Shown here piece after piece: positions 37,118 through 47,498 of a stretch of DNA of 64,000 nucleotides. A program made the position numbers and the translations under genes. Position 1 is the stretch's first letter, and each line of letters starts with the position of its first letter. The notes below the pieces were generated by a model. That model worked only from the letters and a program-made list of their open reading frames with translations, did not search any database and was not told where the DNA came from. Origin of the DNA: Candidatus Eiseniibacteriota bacterium (lineage in GTDB: Bacteria; Eisenbacteria; RBG-16-71-46; CAIMUX01); contig JADJQY010000008.1 of assembly GCA_016712505.1 (NCBI GenBank), positions 496,001 through 560,000 of the forward strand, in the 5' to 3' direction.

Positions 37118-38230
37118 GTGAGTCGTCGTCTGACCCCAGGTTCGATCCTCTCCTTGCTGATCGCACTCGCGCTGCTCCTGGCTCCGCGCGGGGCGACGGC
37201 CCATGAGTTGCGCACGGCATACATCTCGATCGAGGCAGAGGCGGACACGCTTCGCACCAACGTCCTCATCGCGGTGGTCGACCTGAGCTCGGTGCTGAAG
37301 CTGGACTCCGACCAGGACGGCGAAGTGACGATGGCGGAGCTGGACCCCCATCGCGAGCGCGCCACCCGGTTGCTGGCCAAGCATGTCGAAGTGAAGCTCG
37401 ACGGCCAGGTCGTTCCGCAGTCCCCGGGCGGGATCGACTTCAGCGTCGACGTCGGCGGTCATGTCCTCTTCCGCCAGCATCTGGTCGCGCCGCTCCGCCA
37501 GGCACCCAAGCGGATCGATCTCCGCACCACGCTCTTCGACGATTTCGGCCAGGGGTTCAAGGTGCTCGCGCGCATCACCCAGGGGGAGCAGTCGAGCGAG
37601 GAAGTGCTCTCGGGGAGCGAGGCGGTCTTCACCTTCAGCGCCGCCAAGGCCGAGCAGGGGGGAGTGGACCGTCCCTCCTGGTCGTTCATTCGCCTTGGGG
37701 TCGAGCACATCTTCATCGGGATCGACCATATTCTGTTTCTGCTCGCGCTCATCGTCCTCGGCGGCCGCTTCCGCGACCTGATCAAGATCGTCACCGCGTT
37801 CACCGTCGCGCATAGCGTCACGCTGGCGGTTGCGGCACTGGGGCTGTTTCATCCTCCGGGCAGGTTGATCGAGTCGGCGATCGCCCTCTCGATCGTCTAT
37901 GTCGCGGGGGAGAACCTGGTGATCCAGAAGACCGACTGGCGCTGGGTCATCACTGCGGCGTTCGGGCTCATCCACGGTTTCGGCTTTGCCAACGTACTGG
38001 CGGAACTCGGACTGCCGCGGCAGGGGCTGGTCCTTTCGCTCCTGGCGTTCAATCTCGGAGTGGAGATCGGGCAGGTTTGCATCGTGGCCCTGATGTGGCC
38101 CTTGGTCGTGCTGCTCTCGCGCCTGCCGCGCCGACGCCTCGCGGTCTCGGCCGTCTCGGTGCTGATCGGCCTGATCGGACTGGGATGGTTCATCGAGCGG
38201 GCCTTCGGGGTGGAGCTGGGGCTGCCGTGA
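37118..38230 (+). CDS. HupE/UreJ-like membrane protein
   Basis: The 370-residue protein has a signal peptide (SILSLLIALALLLAPRGATA), an extracytoplasmic beta-rich domain to about residue 190, and six membrane segments. Metal-type motifs of the HupE/UreJ family are visible: VEHIFIGIDHILFLLALIVL, FTVAHSVTLAVAAL and GLIHGFGFANVLAEL. Relatives are proposed to move nickel or cobalt, but the two-domain version is uncharacterised. GTG at 37118 follows GAGGAGGAG. No hydrogenase or urease gene is nearby. Its stop overlaps the start of a CHAT-protease gene (GTGA), so the two are translationally coupled. Confidence 0.85.
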   Translation: MSRRLTPGSILSLLIALALLLAPRGATAHELRTAYISIEAEADTLRTNVLIAVVDLSSVLKLDSDQDGEVTMAELDPHRERATRLLAKHVEVKLDGQVVPQSPGGIDFSVDVGGHVLFRQHLVAPLRQAPKRIDLRTTLFDDFGQGFKVLARITQGEQSSEEVLSGSEAVFTFSAAKAEQGGVDRPSWSFIRLGVEHIFIGIDHILFLLALIVLGGRFRDLIKIVTAFTVAHSVTLAVAALGLFHPPGRLIESAIALSIVYVAGENLVIQKTDWRWVITAAFGLIHGFGFANVLAELGLPRQGLVLSLLAFNLGVEIGQVCIVALMWPLVVLLSRLPRRRLAVSAVSVLIGLIGLGWFIERAFGVELGLP

Positions 38231-41200
38231 TCGTCCGGTGTGCCCGGACAGTGCGATGGCTCGTCGCGGCGATCTGGCTCTGCAGCGCCCCCGGGTCGGT
38301 TGCAAGGGCGCAGGGCCGATTCGAGGAGGCGCCGATCGACTCGCTCCTCGTCCGGGCGGAGAGGGCGGCACGGCAGTCGCGCTGGGCCGCTTGTGAGAGT
38401 CTGGCCACCGACGCGGCCAACCGCCTGACCACGCGCGCACCTTCTGACCCGGCACCGGTCGACTCGGCGGCGGTCGGCCGGGCATGGCAACTGGTCATCG
38501 AGGGACGCCTGGGCACCGAGTCGTGGCGCCAACCCGACACGCCACTCCTGGGGCGCGGGATGTATCGCCTGCGCGATCGTGCACTTGAACCCGACGACCC
38601 GGCGCGCTCGCGACTCGAAGCGTTCATGGCGCGCCTGGAGCGCCGTCTCGGCGAGTACCACCGGGCGGTGGGGCACGCGGAAAATGCGCTGAATCTGAAT
38701 CGCCGCCTGCGCGGCGACGATCACCTGGAAACCGCGAAGGCCTGGGGAAACCTGAGTGTGATGCGTCGCTTCGACGGGGACATCGAAGCGGCGGTCGACG
38801 CGGCGCGAGAGGCCCTGCGGATCTTCCAGCTCGAGGCCAACCACGGCGACCCCGGGCTCACCCTGGCGCAATACAATCTTGGCATCTACCTGCAGGAGGC
38901 GGGCGACCCGGCGGGAGCCGAGCCGCATCTCGAGGAGGCGCTCGCCCTCACCGAGTCCGCCGCCAAGCCGGATTCACTCGAGATCGCCGGGAAATGCCAC
39001 GGGCTGGCGATCCTCCGGCTCGAGACCGGCGAGGTCGACCGCGCACGACCGCTGGAGGCGCGCGCACTCGCGATTCGTGAGCGCCTCCTGCCCGCCGATG
39101 ACTACCGCCTCGGGCAGAGCCTCACCACCATGGCGAACATCGTCCGGGCGGAGGATCGACTCCATGCGTCGCTGCCGCTCTACGAACGTGCGCTCGAGGT
39201 CGCCGAGGCTGCATACGGGCCGGACAATCCGGGGGTGCTGAGCGCGCTGCTCAATCTCTCGAACGTGATGATCCTCGCCGGCGACGCGACCCGCGCGGAG
39301 CTCTACGCCCGCCGTCACCTGAACGTGGTGCGGACGGCGCTCGGCGTCGGCCATCCCCTGGAAGCGGATGGGCTGGAAGCGTTGAGCGCGGTGCTCCTGG
39401 CCCGGGAGGAGCTCGACGGCGCGGCCCGCGCGAGCGAGACGGCTCTGGCCATCCGCACCCAGACTCTCGGCCCGGAGCATCCCAGCACCGCGTTTGCGTT
39501 GCGCCGCTGGGCCTTGGTGCAGGCGGCACTGGGTCGGACCGGGGCGGCCCTCGATGCCCTGGTGCGTTGCGAGTCGATCGCCCGGCGCAACCTGGCGCTC
39601 GCCCTGCGGGCTTGGCCGGAGCGCCAGGCGCTGCTCTACGCGAACGAAATGGTCCGCGGGGATGCCCGCGCGCTCACCCTGCTCTCGCGCCCGGACCTGC
39701 GCGATCAGGCGGAACCGATGTGGGACCAGATCGTCCGGAGTCGCGCCCAGGTGCTCGATGCCCTGGCAGCGCGCCGTCGGGTCTCGGCCCGCGCCTCGGA
39801 CGAAGGCTCCGCGCGATTGGAGGCTCTGCAGCGAACGGCCCGGGATCTCGCGCGCGCCCTGGTGCAAGGGGATGCGGTGAGCCCGGCGGCGCGTGATTCG
39901 CTCGAGCGCCGACGCGATCTGGCAGAACGCGCCCTGGCGGAGGAGAGCGCTGACGAGCGCAGTGCGCACCTGACGCGGACGATCGGGCTGGCCGAGGTGC
40001 GGGCGCAGCTCCGACCGGGCACGGCCCTGGTGGCCTACGTGCGCTACGACTCGGTCGAAGTGGCCCGCCTGGCTCCGGCCGAGGTGGCGCCGGGAGGAAG
40101 ATCTGATTTCCGCTCCGCGCACTACGGAGCATTCCTGCTCACGGGGCCGGAGGCGGTGGCTCGCTTCGAGCCTCTGGGGGACGGAGAGCGCATCGAGGCG
40201 GCCCTGCGAGCCTGGCGTGAGGCGCTCGATCCTGCTCACGAGGCGCCCGCCGATCCGGCGGAGGCGCAGGCGGCGGGTCATCGCATCCGCCGCCTGATCT
40301 GGGATCCGGTGGCGCGGGAGCTCGGCCCGGTTTCCGAGGTCTATGTCGTCTGGGACGGGGCACTGCAGGGGGCTCAACCGATCTCCTGGCCCGATCTCGA
40401 CGGCACTCCGCTGGTGCTGACCGGTCCGCTGTTCCACGTGCTCACCGCGGAGCGCGATCTCGTGCCGATCGCGCGAAGCCGGTCGCTCCGGCCCACGATG
40501 CTGGCCTTCGGCGGGATCGACTTCGACGCCGGAGGTGCCTCGTCCGCGGGGCGCACGGTTTCCGGAGGGACCGCGCCGTTCCGGGGGGCGGCGCCCGATT
40601 GTGTGCGTTTCCAGGATGTCCACTTCGAGGCGTTGCCCGGCTCCCGGCAGGAGGTGGAGCGCGTCGAGTCGATCTGGAGGCGGGCGCAGCGGGGCGGGCG
40701 CGCCACGGTCTGGACCGGGGATGATGCGACCGAGGCCGCCTTCAAGCGCCACGCCCCTGAGTACCGGGTGGTGCACCTGGCGACCCATGGGTTTTTCGTC
40801 GACACCGAGTGCCTGGCACAGGCCCCAGAGGGGCGCGGGCTGGGTGGCCTCGGACGGCCCACCGGCGGGGCCCACGACCGTGCGCCGAGCCGGGAGGCGA
40901 ATCCGCTGCGATTGGCCGGGGTAGCCCTGGCCGGCGCCAACCGACGCGCCACGGTCGGCCCGGAGGAGGAGGATGGGATCGTGACGGCCGAGGAGATCGC
41001 CACTCTCGATCTCTCCGGGGTCGATTGCGCGGTCCTCTCCGGCTGCGAAACCGGGCGCGGCGATCTGGTGGCGGCGGAGGGGCTCTCCGGGCTCCGGCGC
41101 GCCTTTCGCCTGGCCGGAGCGCGGGCGGTGGTGGCGAGCCTCTGGAGCGTGAACGACCTCGACGCGGCGACCTGGATGGAGGCGTTCTACCGCGCCCGGT

Positions 41201-41328
41201 ACACCGACCGCCTGTCGATCGCGGCCGCCGCCCAGCGCGCCTCGCGCGAGGCCCGGGAGGCGCTGATCGCGCGCGGTGAGGCCCCCTCGGCCGCACGCTG
41301 GGCCGCCTTCGTCGCCACCTCGGAGTAG
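38227..41328 (+). CDS. TPR-CHAT caspase-like protease, secreted or periplasmic
   Basis: The GTG at 38227 gives 1033 residues. A signal peptide is visible (RTVRWLVAAIWLCSAPGSVA, cut near RAQG). Residues ~100-480 are TPR-like helices (HLETAKAWGNLSVMRRFDGD and similar), a helical stretch follows, and the last ~330 residues are a CHAT domain. The catalytic pair is intact: H854 in VVHLATHGFF and C940 in VLSGCETGRGDLVAAEGLSG, with the trailing GARAVVASLWSVND. CHAT domains are cysteine proteases used in signalling, secretion and some defence systems. It is coupled to the HupE-like gene. The substrate is unknown. Confidence 0.88.
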   Translation: MIVRCARTVRWLVAAIWLCSAPGSVARAQGRFEEAPIDSLLVRAERAARQSRWAACESLATDAANRLTTRAPSDPAPVDSAAVGRAWQLVIEGRLGTESWRQPDTPLLGRGMYRLRDRALEPDDPARSRLEAFMARLERRLGEYHRAVGHAENALNLNRRLRGDDHLETAKAWGNLSVMRRFDGDIEAAVDAAREALRIFQLEANHGDPGLTLAQYNLGIYLQEAGDPAGAEPHLEEALALTESAAKPDSLEIAGKCHGLAILRLETGEVDRARPLEARALAIRERLLPADDYRLGQSLTTMANIVRAEDRLHASLPLYERALEVAEAAYGPDNPGVLSALLNLSNVMILAGDATRAELYARRHLNVVRTALGVGHPLEADGLEALSAVLLAREELDGAARASETALAIRTQTLGPEHPSTAFALRRWALVQAALGRTGAALDALVRCESIARRNLALALRAWPERQALLYANEMVRGDARALTLLSRPDLRDQAEPMWDQIVRSRAQVLDALAARRRVSARASDEGSARLEALQRTARDLARALVQGDAVSPAARDSLERRRDLAERALAEESADERSAHLTRTIGLAEVRAQLRPGTALVAYVRYDSVEVARLAPAEVAPGGRSDFRSAHYGAFLLTGPEAVARFEPLGDGERIEAALRAWREALDPAHEAPADPAEAQAAGHRIRRLIWDPVARELGPVSEVYVVWDGALQGAQPISWPDLDGTPLVLTGPLFHVLTAERDLVPIARSRSLRPTMLAFGGIDFDAGGASSAGRTVSGGTAPFRGAAPDCVRFQDVHFEALPGSRQEVERVESIWRRAQRGGRATVWTGDDATEAAFKRHAPEYRVVHLATHGFFVDTECLAQAPEGRGLGGLGRPTGGAHDRAPSREANPLRLAGVALAGANRRATVGPEEEDGIVTAEEIATLDLSGVDCAVLSGCETGRGDLVAAEGLSGLRRAFRLAGARAVVASLWSVNDLDAATWMEAFYRARYTDRLSIAAAAQRASREAREALIARGEAPSAARWAAFVATSE

Positions 41329-41350
41329 CCGCGCGACCTGGGGCAGGGTT

Positions 41351-41359
41351 TGCTATCCT
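41351..41359 (+). promoter_or_regulatory. Extended -10 promoter at uvrB (leaderless candidate)
   Basis: TGCTATCCT (TG-n plus TATCCT at 41354-41359) ends 7 nt before the uvrB ATG at 41367. No Shine-Dalgarno site fits in the CCCCCCA between them, so the mRNA would begin at the start codon. No LexA-type box was recognised. Confidence 0.5.
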
Positions 41360-41366
41360 CCCCCCA

Positions 41367-43339
<1,973 letters not shown>

Positions 43340-43343
<4 letters not shown>

Positions 43344-44245
43344 ACGACGACCTGGAGGGGATGCCCGGCGAGGGGCTGAAGGCGCTGACCGGTGCGCTGG
43401 TCCGGCTCGCCCTGGCCGAGGATGTCGGCACCGGTGACGTGACCACCCTGGCGGTGGTCGATCCGGAGCGTCGCGCGGTGGGCGAGGTGCTCTGCAAGCA
43501 GGCCGGGGTCCTCTCCGGCCTGGAGCCGGCGCGGGCGGTGCTCGAGGTGGTCGATCCCACGGTGGAGTGGGATCTGCGTCGCGCCGACGGAGATGCAATC
43601 GAGCCGGGGGAGGTCGTGCTGCGCCTCGCCGGGCGGGCGCGGAGCCTGCTCACCATGGAGCGGGTGATGCTGAACTTTCTCCAACAGCTCTCGGGAGTCG
43701 CCACCATGACCCGCCGGTTCGTCCGTGCGGTCGAAGGCACCGGGGTGCGGATCACCGACACGCGGAAGACCACGCCCGGCCTCCGTTTCCTGGAGAAGGC
43801 GGCGGTTCAACACGGTGGCGGGGTCAACCACCGGATCGGCCTCTATGATGCCTTCATGGTGAAGGACAACCATATCGTGGCCGCGGGGAGCATCACCCGC
43901 GCGGTGGAGCGGATTCGCGCCAACGGCCCGTCGCTCCCGATCATCGTCGAGGCGAAGCTCCCGAGCGAAGTCGAGGAGGCGGCCGGACTCGAGGTCGACC
44001 AGATTCTCCTCGATAACATGAGCCCGGAGGAGATCGCGCGGTCGGTCGCGGTGATCCGCGAGATCGAGAATCGTGTGGCCTCGCGACGCGCGCGGATCGA
44101 GGTGTCCGGCGGAGTCACGCTCGACACCGTGCGGGCGAAAGCACTGCCGGGGGTAGATCTGATCTCGATCGGGGCGCTGACCCATTCGGCCCCGGCGCTC
44201 GATCTCTCGCTCGAGTTGACCCTGGAATCGGGGCTCATGCACTGA
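43340..44245 (+). CDS. nadC: Nicotinate-nucleotide pyrophosphorylase (carboxylating)
   Basis: NadC converts quinolinate and PRPP to nicotinate mononucleotide, the entry to NAD from aspartate. The 301-residue protein has ALAEDVGTGDVTTLAVV, RVMLNFLQQLSGVATMT, the active-site stretch ITDTRKTTPGLRFLEKAAVQ with HGGGVNHRIGLYDAFMVKDN, and VEAKLPSEVEEAAG. Length is normal. It overlaps uvrB by 4 nt (ATGA). No nadA or nadB is in the window. It ends convergent with a minus-strand gene 53 nt away. Confidence 0.97.
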
Positions 44246-44298
44246 TCGGGGCGCGCTCGGCCCGGGCTGCGCCGTGTGGATCGGGCTGCGCGGCGCGG

Positions 44299-47200
44299 CT
44301 ACTCCACGATCACCTCATCGATGAAGATCCAGCAGGGGTTTCCCGCCCCCTTGTGCCAGTCGGGGCAGCGCTGGAGCGACTCCGCGGTCAGGCGGACGTA
44401 GCGGGTTGGGATGGCGAAGGGAATCGCTCGCACCGACAGCTCCTGCCCGATCGGACCCTCCGCCCGAGGATCGACGAAGTTCTTCACCTCGCCCAGCGGC
44501 CGATAGCTCTGCCCGTCGAGCGAGATCTCCACCGTAAGCCGCGTGGGCATGAAGATCCACGAGTTCTGATCCTGGAGACAGCCGATCGCCACCCGGGTGA
44601 GATCGATCTCGCGCCCGAGGTCGATCTCCGCGCTCAGGTTCTTTCCCTCGAAACCCTGCCAGGCCCCGAGCCTGAAGTCCGGCCCGCCGCGAACGCCGTC
44701 GATCAGTGCCTCCGGCGTGCCCCCCGGGTATTGCGGCGATGGAGCGGTCGCTGCGATCAGTCGGCGCGAATCTTCGATCTTCCGGAAAGTGGTTTCCTCG
44801 ATCGGGGACGCAGCCTCGTCCCGGGCGTAGGCGCGGTAGCGGATCGTGGTGGTTGTCTCGAGCGGGATCGACATCGATCCGTTGCTGGGCGCGTCTCGGT
44901 TCGGGGCCAGGGTGGCCGGACCGCGTGGCTCGCTGCCATCCAGGGTGTAGATGATCCGGGCGTCGCTCCGCGGACTGGCCAGTTCCACCGTCGTTCGTTC
45001 GCGAAATGGCGTGTCGCCCCGGGCGACGTAGGGAACCGGAACGAAATCCGCATCGTCCCAGCGACTGGATGCCCCAGGAGGTGGCTCGTTCGCCCCCCAG
45101 GAACTGGGGCTCGCCCCCATGACGAAACGGAGGGTTCCGCCGGCCTCGATCTCATGGTGGCCGAGCCATGTGCGGGTCAGCGGCGTGCCGTTCAAGCTCG
45201 CCGACTGGATGTACGGTCCGGCCGAGTGGTTCTCCGCCTCGACCGTGAAGCGACGCCCGTTCGGAAGCTCGAGGGTCGCGCGCGGATGAAGCGGGGAACC
45301 GATCACCCAGAGATCGGTGCCCGGCGTGACCGGATAGATGCCAAGCGCGGAGAGCACGTACCAGGCGCTCATCTGTCCGCAGTCCTCGTTGCCCGAGAGT
45401 CCGTCGGGGGCCGCGGCATAGAGCTCGGTCAGGATCTGGCGGACCCGCGCCTGGGTCTTCGCCGGTTGACCGGTCGAGGCATAGAGGTACGCCATGTGGT
45501 GGCTCGGCTCGTTGCCGTGTGCGTACTGTCCGATCAGCCCGGTGATATCGGCCTGCTTCCGGCCCGTGGTGGCCGACGAGGCGCCAAAGAGCGAGTCGAG
45601 GCGCGCCGTCGCCGCGCTCGTCCCACCCAGTGCCTCGATCAGCCCGGGGATATCCTGCGGGACGAAAAAGCTGTACTGCCAGCTGTTCGCCTCGGTGAAG
45701 TTGAAGTCGACCTCACTCGGATCGAAGGGTGACTTCCACCGCCCTTCCGCCTTCGGCCGCATGAACCGGGTCTGTGGGTCGAGCAGGTTCCGCCAGGAGC
45801 GACTGCGCCGGGCGAACTCCCGGGCGATCTCCTCTCGCCCGAGCTCCGCGGCCAGGCTGGCGATGCACCAATCGTCGTAGGCGTACTCCAGGGTCTTCGA
45901 GACGCTCTCACTCTCGCGATCGTTGGGGATGTACCCCTTCTCCCGGTAGACATCGAGCCCCAGGTGATCTCGGGATGCGCTTGCCACCATCGCCTCCAGC
46001 GCCGCGGCGGCGTCGAAGTCGCGGATGCCCCTGGCATGGGCGTCGGCGATGACCGAGGCGGAGTGGTAGCCGATCATGCACATCGTCTCGTTCGCGGCCA
46101 GCTCCCAGACCGGTAGCAGTCCCCCCTCGCGGTACTGGGCCAGAAAGGTCCGGATGAAATCGACCGTGCGCGCCGGCTCGAGCAGCGTGTAGAGCGGGTG
46201 CGCGGCGCGGAAGGTGTCCCACAAGGAGAAGACGGTGTACTGCGTCCATCCTTCGGCCCGGTGTACCTGGCCGTCACGCCCGCGGTACTCTCCATTGCGG
46301 TCGGTGTAGAGATTCGGCTGGATCAGGGTGTGATAGAGCGCGGTGTAGAAGATCCGTCGTTGGGTCGGGGTCGCTCCCTCCAGTTCCACCCGCCCCAGGG
46401 CCTGGTTCCAGGCGGCGCGCGCCTCGGCGCGGACACGCTCGAAGTCCCAGTCCGCGATCTCACCTTCGAGGTTCAGGCGGGCGTTCTCGACCGAGACCGC
46501 GCTCAGGCCGACCTTGACCAGCACCGGCTCGCGCTTCTTCGCGGTGAAGCGCAGCGCGGCCTTGACGGTTGCGCCATGGCCGAGACGCAAGCCCGGCCGC
46601 TCGATTCCGTCGGTCGCGATCGTGGATTGGAACGCCTGCGAGAACTGGGCCACGAAGTAGACCCGCTGCTCGGCGGCCCAGGCGCGGGAAACGCGATAGC
46701 CCGAGATCTCGGTCTCGCTCTCGACCCTGAGCTGGGACGAGAGCACCTCGTCCCGGTGGGTGAGATCGATCAGGATGTGCGCGTCGCTCCCGGCGGGAAA
46801 GGTGTAGCGGTGCATCCCCGCGCGCGCGGTTGCGGTCAACTCGACCCGCACCCCGCTCTCGGCCAAGGTCACCGCATAGTACCCGGCGGTCGCCGACTCG
46901 CTCTGCTTGTCGAAGCGGGAGCCGTACCCCTCCTCGACCGGCCGCGGGTCGCGCACCGGGGCATCGGGCTCCCCGCGCCACCCCGACTCCCACTTGACCG
47001 GCCCGATCGCCGGGTAGAGCAGCACGTCGCCGTAGTCGCCGACACCGGTGCCGGAGAGATGGGTGTGCGAGAACCCGAAGATCCGGTCATCGCTCCAGTG
47101 GTAACCGGAGCATCCGTCCCAGCCGCTCAGGCGCGTATCGGGCGAGAGCTGCACCATCCCGAACGGCACCGTCGCCCCCGGAAAGGTGTGCCCGTGCCCC

Positions 47201-47352
47201 CCCGTGCCGATGAACGGGTTGACCTCGTCCGCCGGGCCGGTTTCGCCTGCCCAAGCCCCCGCGGACAGAGCGACCTGCACCAGCAAAGCCCACGCCACGC
47301 GACCGATCACCGCCCGGCCCCTGCGTCCCGAGCCCGATTTCGTGGTCTGCAT
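44299..47352 (-). CDS. GH92 alpha-mannosidase with C-terminal accessory domains
   Basis: GH92 enzymes are calcium-dependent exo-alpha-mannosidases of N-glycan and mannan breakdown. The 1017-residue product has a signal peptide (VAWALLVQVALSAGAWAGE). The catalytic region begins NPFIGTGGHGHTFPGATVPF with GYHWSDDRIFGFSHTHLSGT, and ends with GNEDCGQMSAWYVLSALGIY. Two extra modules follow: a chitobiase-C/Ig-like stretch (ARIIYTLDGSEPRGP) and an F5/8-type discoidin-like domain (LSAEIDLGREIDLTRVAIG). The start is ATG at 47352, or GTG at 47361, which lies 5 nt from a GGGAGGG site. It is the only large minus-strand gene in this part, so it probably has its own promoter. Confidence 0.92.
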   Translation of the reverse strand: MQTTKSGSGRRGRAVIGRVAWALLVQVALSAGAWAGETGPADEVNPFIGTGGHGHTFPGATVPFGMVQLSPDTRLSGWDGCSGYHWSDDRIFGFSHTHLSGTGVGDYGDVLLYPAIGPVKWESGWRGEPDAPVRDPRPVEEGYGSRFDKQSESATAGYYAVTLAESGVRVELTATARAGMHRYTFPAGSDAHILIDLTHRDEVLSSQLRVESETEISGYRVSRAWAAEQRVYFVAQFSQAFQSTIATDGIERPGLRLGHGATVKAALRFTAKKREPVLVKVGLSAVSVENARLNLEGEIADWDFERVRAEARAAWNQALGRVELEGATPTQRRIFYTALYHTLIQPNLYTDRNGEYRGRDGQVHRAEGWTQYTVFSLWDTFRAAHPLYTLLEPARTVDFIRTFLAQYREGGLLPVWELAANETMCMIGYHSASVIADAHARGIRDFDAAAALEAMVASASRDHLGLDVYREKGYIPNDRESESVSKTLEYAYDDWCIASLAAELGREEIAREFARRSRSWRNLLDPQTRFMRPKAEGRWKSPFDPSEVDFNFTEANSWQYSFFVPQDIPGLIEALGGTSAATARLDSLFGASSATTGRKQADITGLIGQYAHGNEPSHHMAYLYASTGQPAKTQARVRQILTELYAAAPDGLSGNEDCGQMSAWYVLSALGIYPVTPGTDLWVIGSPLHPRATLELPNGRRFTVEAENHSAGPYIQSASLNGTPLTRTWLGHHEIEAGGTLRFVMGASPSSWGANEPPPGASSRWDDADFVPVPYVARGDTPFRERTTVELASPRSDARIIYTLDGSEPRGPATLAPNRDAPSNGSMSIPLETTTTIRYRAYARDEAASPIEETTFRKIEDSRRLIAATAPSPQYPGGTPEALIDGVRGGPDFRLGAWQGFEGKNLSAEIDLGREIDLTRVAIGCLQDQNSWIFMPTRLTVEISLDGQSYRPLGEVKNFVDPRAEGPIGQELSVRAIPFAIPTRYVRLTAESLQRCPDWHKGAGNPCWIFIDEVIVE

Positions 47353-47498
47353 CCCGCGCACCACAACCCTCCCTGGTCGCTCCCCCTGGTCCCGCCGACG
47401 GCGCGCTCCCGCGCCGCCGCAGTGTAGCCGCGCCACCCCGAGCGGGGGTATCATGGAACCGCCCCGCAACGGCACGCCTTCGTACCAGGAGGGTCGTC

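Noticed and set aside
38227..41328. CHAT protease as part of a type III-E CRISPR or gasdermin defence system
   Set aside because: No CRISPR array, Cas gene or small gasdermin-like membrane protein is nearby, and the protein carries a signal peptide, which argues against a cytoplasmic defence role.
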